NCBI RefSeq assembly: GCF_963548695.1
Contig: NZ_CAUUWA010000047.1
Coordinates: 1 to 18,976, forward strand
Origin: an uncultured Fretibacterium sp.
Lineage (GTDB): Bacteria; Synergistota; Synergistia; Synergistales; Aminobacteriaceae
DNA length: 18,976 nt
Direction: 5' to 3'
The notes under the pieces were generated by a model. That model did no database searches. It saw nothing but the letters and a program-made list of their open reading frames with translations, and was not told the origin of the DNA. The first letter of the stretch is position 1. Every line of letters starts with the position of its first letter. Below, one piece after another: positions 14,473 to 18,976 of the stretch. A program made the translations under genes and the position numbers.

Positions 14473-14497
14473 AAGAACAAAGGGCAAACTATCGCCC
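14473..14497 (-). terminator. Weak hairpin between the sigma factor gene and the FapA gene
   Basis: On the minus strand GGGCGA, loop TAGT, TTGCCC, then TTTGTTCTT. Only six base pairs, two of them weak. It may attenuate read-through from the sigma factor gene into the FapA gene, which starts at 14399. Confidence 0.3.
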
Positions 14498-14530
14498 AAT
14501 TAACTCAGCGCTTCCTTAAATCAGCGTCCC

Positions 14531-15298
14531 CTAAGTTTCGTTTTGCTCCGCCTTGAGGATCGCCCTCAGGGCCGAGAGCGCGTGACCATGAATCTGGGAA
14601 ACACGCGACTCCGTCACCCCAAGGACCCGGCCTATCTCCTTCAGCGCAAGCCCTTCATAATAATAGAGCGACAACACCTGAGCCTCCCGCTCGGGAAGCC
14701 GACGCAGCGCGTTGACGAGCTGCTCCAGCTCCTCCTCCCGTTCCAGCAGCTCGGCGGCCCCGTCCCTGCCATCGGAGAGAATGCCCTCCAGGGAGACGTC
14801 CCCGTCCTCCAGGGACAGGACCTCGTCGAGGGAGGCCATGTAGTTCCGGCTCGACAGCTCGAGGGTCTCATAGTAGGCCCTCTCGTCGACCCCCATCTCC
14901 TGCATGACCCACTCGTCGCGCAAGGCGCCCCGGTCCCTGAGGACCTTTTCCACCGCCCGGTTCAACCTCTGCAGCTTTTCCCGGCCGGTCCGGGAGACCC
15001 AGTCGCACTTGCGGAGCTCATCCAGGACGGCGCCACGGATTCGGGGCACCGCGAAAGTCCGGAAGGAGAAACCCTTGGCGGGGTCGAAACGATCGATCGC
15101 GTCCAACAGCCCAAAGACCCCGAAGCTCCAGAGATCCTCGTAGTCCAGGCCCTGCGGTGGAGAGACTGCCATCCTTCCCACCACGTACTTGATCAGCGGG
15201 AGATACCGTGTAACAAGCCGTTCCCGACATGCGGCCGTAGGCGAGCCGACATACTCCTCCCACAGCGCGGCGTCGGAGGCATCCACGCTCAAGGGCAT
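14531..15298 (-). CDS. fliA: FliA/WhiG-type (sigma-28) RNA polymerase sigma factor
   Basis: 255 residues, usual for the family. Region 2 spans about 27-104: RYLPLIKYVVGRMAVSPPQG, then LDYEDLWSFGVFGLLDAIDR, FDPAKGFSFRTFAVPRIRGA and LDELRKCDWVSR, the core-binding and -10 recognition parts. Region 4 at 190-248 has LPEREAQVLSLYYYEGLAL and the helix-turn-helix KEIGRVLGVTESRVSQIHG, for the -35. It would direct late flagellar and chemotaxis genes. The ATG at 15298 has AGGAGG only two bases ahead; a TTG two codons on (15292) is better spaced from it and could be the true start. An 84-base gap with no clear signal separates it from cheD. No anti-sigma factor gene (flgM) is adjacent. Confidence 0.93.
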   Translation of the reverse strand: MPLSVDASDAALWEEYVGSPTAACRERLVTRYLPLIKYVVGRMAVSPPQGLDYEDLWSFGVFGLLDAIDRFDPAKGFSFRTFAVPRIRGAVLDELRKCDWVSRTGREKLQRLNRAVEKVLRDRGALRDEWVMQEMGVDERAYYETLELSSRNYMASLDEVLSLEDGDVSLEGILSDGRDGAAELLEREEELEQLVNALRRLPEREAQVLSLYYYEGLALKEIGRVLGVTESRVSQIHGHALSALRAILKAEQNET

Positions 15299-15382
15299 CC
15301 CCCTCCTGTTCCGCCCCGACGGAAGGGATCCGATAAGGGGTCCATGAAAACAACTATTTTCTACAAGGCCTCCCCACGGAAA

Positions 15383-15874
15383 CTAAATTTCAGTTGTGCC
15401 CTTTCCCAGGGTCTTGACCGTCAGCATCCAGGTATCCGTGGAGAACTCCACGGTACGCCCCTTGTTGCCCCCCGTGTCCGAGGCAACCAGGGGAATGCTC
15501 ATTCTGGAGAGCATATCCGTCGTCTCCTTGACGTTGCGGGCCCCGACGGCGAGGAAATCCGTCTGCGCCCCGGGCACGGCGAACATCTGGGCGCCGCCGG
15601 CGATCTTCGCCTTCATGCGGGACTTGGAGGCCCCCTTCTTGATCATCGCGTCCATGAGGGCGGGCACCGCCGTATCCGCGAACTTCCCTACCTTCTCCAG
15701 CGACTTGGCCCCCCGACTGTCGGGAAGCATGATATGCACCATCCCCGCGACCTTCGCCGTCGTATCGAAGAGCACCAGACCGATACAGGAACCCAGTCCC
15801 AGGGTGATCAGCTTTGCAGGCGCGCTGGCAACCACCAGGTCGGCCATCCCCACGTGGAAGGAATTCATCGCCAT
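15383..15874 (-). CDS. cheD: Chemoreceptor glutamine deamidase CheD
   Basis: 163 residues, usual length. CheD converts specific glutamines of chemoreceptors to glutamate and is sequestered by CheC, linking adaptation to CheY-P levels. The catalytic Cys30 lies in ITLGLGSCIG and the conserved His47 in GMVHIMLP. The region AKIAGGAQMF, the NVKETTDML helix and SDTGGNKGRTVEF also match the family. The start lies two bases after the cheC stop, so the pair is likely translated together. Cytoplasmic. Confidence 0.96.
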   Translation of the reverse strand: MAMNSFHVGMADLVVASAPAKLITLGLGSCIGLVLFDTTAKVAGMVHIMLPDSRGAKSLEKVGKFADTAVPALMDAMIKKGASKSRMKAKIAGGAQMFAVPGAQTDFLAVGARNVKETTDMLSRMSIPLVASDTGGNKGRTVEFSTDTWMLTVKTLGKGTTEI

Positions 15875-15876
15875 AG

Positions 15877-16509
15877 CTACAGCACCTGCAACTTTCTCAG
15901 CAAAAGCTCCAGGGCATCAGGGTCCGGCAGCATGATAATGTTGCCGGACCCAGTGGCGCCGTCCGTCCCCTCGACGTGGAGCTCCGTGTTCACCACCAGG
16001 GCCATCTCGCCCATCTGCCCGAAGATCGAAGCCACGACGTCGAGGATCGAGGACAGCATATCGTGCGCTACGCCCGGGACGGAGATCTGATGTTCCGTCC
16101 CGATGAGGAGGTTGATCGCGTTGAGGAAGGAACTCAGGATGATGTTGCCAACCTCCGTCAAGGCGCTGTCGCTGATCTCCTGAGGAAGGTCCGGCGGGAC
16201 GGCGTCCCCGAACTGCTGCCTCAGCAGCAGGTCCACCATCATCTTGGCGTCCTCCTCCTTCTGGATGAAGATCAGGCTGCATCCAAAATCCCCAAGGGAA
16301 CGGACAAAGACGGCGGCGATGAGCTCCGTCGGGTCCCCATAATGCTCGGCCAGCTCGTAAATGGATACAAGCTCCGCCTTCGGGACGTCCATATCGATCA
16401 TGCGGCCCAAAAGCTTGGACAGCGCGGTCGCCGCGTTGCCCGTGCCGATGTTGCCGACCTCCCGGATGGCGTCCAGCTGCAGATAATTGAATGAGCTCAG
16501 ATCAAGCAT
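15877..16509 (-). CDS. cheC: CheY-P phosphatase CheC
   Basis: 210 residues. Both phosphatase motifs of the form D/S-x3-E-x2-N-x22-P are intact: D13, E17, N20, P43 and S115, E119, N122, P145. It is thus a two-site CheC rather than a one-site CheX or a FliY fusion. It removes phosphate from CheY-P and forms a complex with CheD, encoded next. The start lies 7 bases after the cheA stop. The upstream AAGGGG and TAGGTAG offer a modest ribosome-binding site, which suggests coupling to cheA. Confidence 0.96.
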   Translation of the reverse strand: MLDLSSFNYLQLDAIREVGNIGTGNAATALSKLLGRMIDMDVPKAELVSIYELAEHYGDPTELIAAVFVRSLGDFGCSLIFIQKEEDAKMMVDLLLRQQFGDAVPPDLPQEISDSALTEVGNIILSSFLNAINLLIGTEHQISVPGVAHDMLSSILDVVASIFGQMGEMALVVNTELHVEGTDGATGSGNIIMLPDPDALELLLRKLQVL

Positions 16510-16516
16510 GCGCTAC

Positions 16517-18610
16517 CTACCCCTTGGTCGAGTAAAAGGACGCCACGTCCAAAATCAGGGCCACGTTGCCGTCGCCGAGGATCGTCCCACCCGTTATTCC
16601 CTTGATCTTGGAGAGGAACCGCCCCAGGGACTTGATGACGATCTCCTGCTGGCCGATCAGCTCGTTCACGATAAAGCCGATCTTGCTCTTGCCGATCTTG
16701 ACCACGACGACGGGATACTCGTCGCGATCCGCGTCGTCCATCTCGGTCTCCAGGACGTTCCCCAGGTCGCTGAGCGACAGGACCTCGCCCCTCAGGAGCG
16801 TGGCCGGGGCGCCGTGCACCGTCTTGATGTTCTCCTTCTTGACGAGGATGGTCTCCTCCACGTTCTCCAGCGAGATGGCGTAGGTCTCGTTCCCCACCTT
16901 GATGAGCAGCGAGAGCACGATGGCGAGCGTCAATGGCAGGCGGACGTAGACCCGCGTCCCCTGCCCCAGCCTGGAGACGAGGTCCAGCTGGCCTCCCAGG
17001 GCCTCGACCTTCGTTTTGACGGCATCCATGCCAACCCCGCGGCCCGAGATGTCGGTCACGGCCTTCGCCATGCTGAACCCCGGGATCAGGACCAGCTGCA
17101 CGGCCTCCTCGTCGGTCATGACCGAGGCCTCCTCCTCCGTAAGGATCCCCCGCTCCACCGCCTTCTGTTTGACCCTCTCGGGGTCGATGCCCGCACCGTC
17201 GTCGGATACCTCGATGATGACGCCGCTGCCCTCCTGATAGGCCGAGATCTTCAGGATCCCCTTCTCGGGCTTGCCAACGGCACGCCGGTCCTCGCGCCGC
17301 TCGATGCCGTGGTCCAGGGAGTTGCGGATCAGATGCACCATGGGATCGCCGATCTCGTCGATCACGGTGCGATCCAGCTCCGTATCCTGCCCCTCCAGGA
17401 CCAGCTCAACGTCCTTGCCCAGCGTCTTCGACAGGTCGCGGATCAGGCGCGGGAAGCGGTCGAAGGTGAAGGAGACCGGGACCATGCGCAGCTTGGTCAC
17501 CAGCTCCTGAATGTCGCCCGAGATGCGCCCCAGCTGGGAAAGGGGCTCGTCGAACTCCCGAAGACGGGCCTCCTGGACCAGGCGCTCGATTCGTGCGCGC
17601 CCAATAACCAACTCGCCAACCAGGTTCATGAGCTTGTCCAGGCGCCCGATATCCACGCGCACCGTCTGACTCGCCTTCTTGACGCCGTCCGCCTTGGCGG
17701 CCGGAGCGACAGGTTTCGCCGGCGCGGCGGCGGCAGGCGCCGTGGGCTTCTCGGACTCCGCCTTCGCGGGGGCTGCTCCCTCGGCCGGAGCGGCGGGGGC
17801 CGCAGCGGCCGGAGCCGGGGCGGCAGGCGCCGCAGGCTGAGCGGCAGCCTTCATTTCGCTCAGCTCCACGGAGGCCACGTCGCTGATCTTGAGCGCCGCC
17901 TGGCGGATATCCTCCGCGGGCAGGGAGGAGCCGATGTAGACCGAGAACTCCATGTCGAACTCCTCGTTCTCCAGGGCCTCGACCGGGGGATCGGTCTTGA
18001 TGATGTCCCCCATCTCCTCGAGGCGGTTGACCACCATATAGGAGCGCGCCGCCTTGAGCAGGCAGGTCTCACTCAGGGTGACGCGGAGCTTGTACACGCT
18101 CATCCCCAGGCCCTCCGCCTCGGCCACCCACTCCGATTCCTGCTGAGACAGCCCGTCGACCTGCCTCGCCTCCGGCGCGGAAGCCTCGGCCGTCGGAGCC
18201 TCGGGGGCCGGAGCCTCCGGCGCGGGGTCCTGGTTGCGCAGGGCCGCGACCAGGGCGGACACGTCGAGGTGCGCGTCGCTCCCACCGCCGCGAATAGAGT
18301 CCACCATGCCCTGTATCGAGTCTAGGGCGGTAAACAACAGGTTCATATCCGAATCACCCAGATGGCGGACCCCCTTGCGCGCCTCGTCCAGGCGATCCTC
18401 CATCGCATGGGTCAGCCCCGCCATCTTCTCGAACCCCATTGTCGCCGACATACCCTTCAGCGTGTGGGCGGCCCTGAAGATCTCGTTGATCACGTCCATG
18501 TTTACCGTGTCCTTCTCCAGCGCCAGAAGCAGGTCGTCCAGCCTCTGAAGATTGTCGTCCGCCTCGTCGAGAAACGCCCCCAGGTATTGGCTCATGTCCA
18601 TATCAGTCAT
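16517..18610 (-). CDS. cheA: Chemotaxis histidine kinase CheA
   Basis: 697 residues with all five domains. P1: phosphorylated His49 in AAHTLKGMSATMGF. A Pro/Ala-rich linker lies at about 127-150. P2 (CheY/CheB docking) spans about 170-250: YKLRVTLSETCLLKAARSYM, DMEFSVYIG. A second very Ala/Pro-rich linker spans 254-310. P3 dimerisation: about 317-378. P4 ATPase: N box HLIRNSLDHGIE (426-437), G1 DDGAGID (470-476), F/G2 region GFSMAKAV to GRGVGMD (511-529) and GQGTRVYVRLPL. P5 CheW-like: about 560-695. It works with receptors and CheW and phosphorylates CheY and CheB. The expected cheW and cheY are not in this window. The start ATG has a modest GGGGATGG upstream; a second ATG five codons on is possible. 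Confidence 0.97.
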   Translation of the reverse strand: MTDMDMSQYLGAFLDEADDNLQRLDDLLLALEKDTVNMDVINEIFRAAHTLKGMSATMGFEKMAGLTHAMEDRLDEARKGVRHLGDSDMNLLFTALDSIQGMVDSIRGGGSDAHLDVSALVAALRNQDPAPEAPAPEAPTAEASAPEARQVDGLSQQESEWVAEAEGLGMSVYKLRVTLSETCLLKAARSYMVVNRLEEMGDIIKTDPPVEALENEEFDMEFSVYIGSSLPAEDIRQAALKISDVASVELSEMKAAAQPAAPAAPAPAAAAPAAPAEGAAPAKAESEKPTAPAAAAPAKPVAPAAKADGVKKASQTVRVDIGRLDKLMNLVGELVIGRARIERLVQEARLREFDEPLSQLGRISGDIQELVTKLRMVPVSFTFDRFPRLIRDLSKTLGKDVELVLEGQDTELDRTVIDEIGDPMVHLIRNSLDHGIERREDRRAVGKPEKGILKISAYQEGSGVIIEVSDDGAGIDPERVKQKAVERGILTEEEASVMTDEEAVQLVLIPGFSMAKAVTDISGRGVGMDAVKTKVEALGGQLDLVSRLGQGTRVYVRLPLTLAIVLSLLIKVGNETYAISLENVEETILVKKENIKTVHGAPATLLRGEVLSLSDLGNVLETEMDDADRDEYPVVVVKIGKSKIGFIVNELIGQQEIVIKSLGRFLSKIKGITGGTILGDGNVALILDVASFYSTKG

Positions 18611-18691
18611 GACTTACCATCCCCAAACTCGTGATTTCCGATCCCGGATAATGTATTTTTTTCAAAATCCTCAGCCGGCGCCCCAAAAAAC

Positions 18692-18976
18692 TTACCCGCC
18701 GACATTTCTGACCAAAGCGCCGGGGATCTCCGGCAGGGGCAGCAGCTCGTCCACCGCCCCCAGCTCCACCGCGGCCCTCGGCATGCCGTAGACCACGCAG
18801 GTCTCCTGGGACTCCGCAATGATACGGGCTCCCCTCTCATGCAGGGCCAGGGCCCCGTCCGCGCCGTCCCGTCCCATACCCGTCAGGACGACGCCCAGGA
18901 CGTTTCCCCCGAACTCGTCCAGGACGCTCGAAAACATTATATTCGCAGAGGGCTTGACAGACAACACCGGAGGGGC
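18692..18976 (-). CDS. cheB: Protein-glutamate methylesterase CheB, C-terminal part only (cut by window edge)
   Basis: The last 94 codons; the gene continues beyond the right edge. The piece is the end of the methylesterase domain: PSANIMFSSVLDE, VVLTGMGRDGADGA with the catalytic Asp, AESQETCVVYGMPRAAVELG and VDELLPLPEIPGALVRN. CheB removes methyl groups from receptors after phosphorylation by CheA. The catalytic Ser and His and the receiver domain would lie outside the window. An 81-base gap with no clear terminator leads to cheA, so both are probably in one operon. Confidence 0.95.
   Translation of the reverse strand, partial: APPVLSVKPSANIMFSSVLDEFGGNVLGVVLTGMGRDGADGALALHERGARIIAESQETCVVYGMPRAAVELGAVDELLPLPEIPGALVRNVGG

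Noticed and set aside
16487..18325. 612-codon open frame on the plus strand opposite cheA
   Set aside because: It is the antisense shadow of cheA caused by high third-position GC, with His/Asp/Leu/Arg-rich nonsense composition. The same holds for 3206-4768, 14543-16090, 11202-12374 and 13152-14474 on the plus strand.
18611..18691. Search for a promoter or terminator between cheB and cheA
   Set aside because: The 81-base gap is A/T-richer than its surroundings but has no convincing hairpin with T-run and no -35/-10 pair.

Overview
The window is GC-rich with almost every gene on the minus strand. It looks like a motile, diderm, anaerobe-type bacterium. The gene order cheB-cheA-cheC-cheD-sigma28-FapA, the type IV pilus minor-pilin set and the style of the nuclease gene at the left end together suggest Synergistota (a Fretibacterium-like lineage). 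That placement is inferred from remembered family resemblance, not from a search.

Left end (1-1536): a gene for an Rpn-family PD-(D/E)XK nuclease/putative transposase, reading leftward from 1333 to 12, is cut into pieces by insertions. Four of these are copies of one structured element (78-170, 265-411, 650-796, 933-1023). Their stems differ in sequence between copies but keep their pairing, single-base bulges and loop sizes. A fifth, unrelated insertion lies near the gene start. Every insertion displaces the reading frame by one base, and taking each out at chosen codon boundaries would rejoin the reading frame. This is the most unusual part of the window.

1537-8580: a type IV pilus minor-pilin operon read leftward. 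In transcription order it holds a PilV-like, a PilW-like and a PilX-like prepilin, a 1246-residue PilY1-like adhesin/tip protein and two small exported proteins. The last small gene carries an in-frame TGA. A promoter candidate lies at about 8554-8580 and a strong hairpin terminator at 1493-1533. The ribosome-binding region of pilY1 is a 14-bp tandem repeat.

8614-11076: housekeeping genes read leftward: an S1-domain RNA-binding protein with its own terminator, then a DUF501 protein whose end overlaps argH (argininosuccinate lyase) by 118 bases.

11130-18976: a chemotaxis/flagellar operon read leftward: cheB (cut by the window edge), cheA, cheC, cheD, a FliA/WhiG-type sigma factor, a FapA-family (DUF342) protein and three uncharacterised genes. 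CheA is the histidine kinase, CheB the methylesterase, CheC the CheY-P phosphatase and CheD the receptor deamidase that binds CheC. The sigma-28-type factor would drive late flagellar and chemotaxis genes. Motility genes and type IV pilus genes are thus separated only by a few housekeeping genes. No tRNA, rRNA or CRISPR array was seen.
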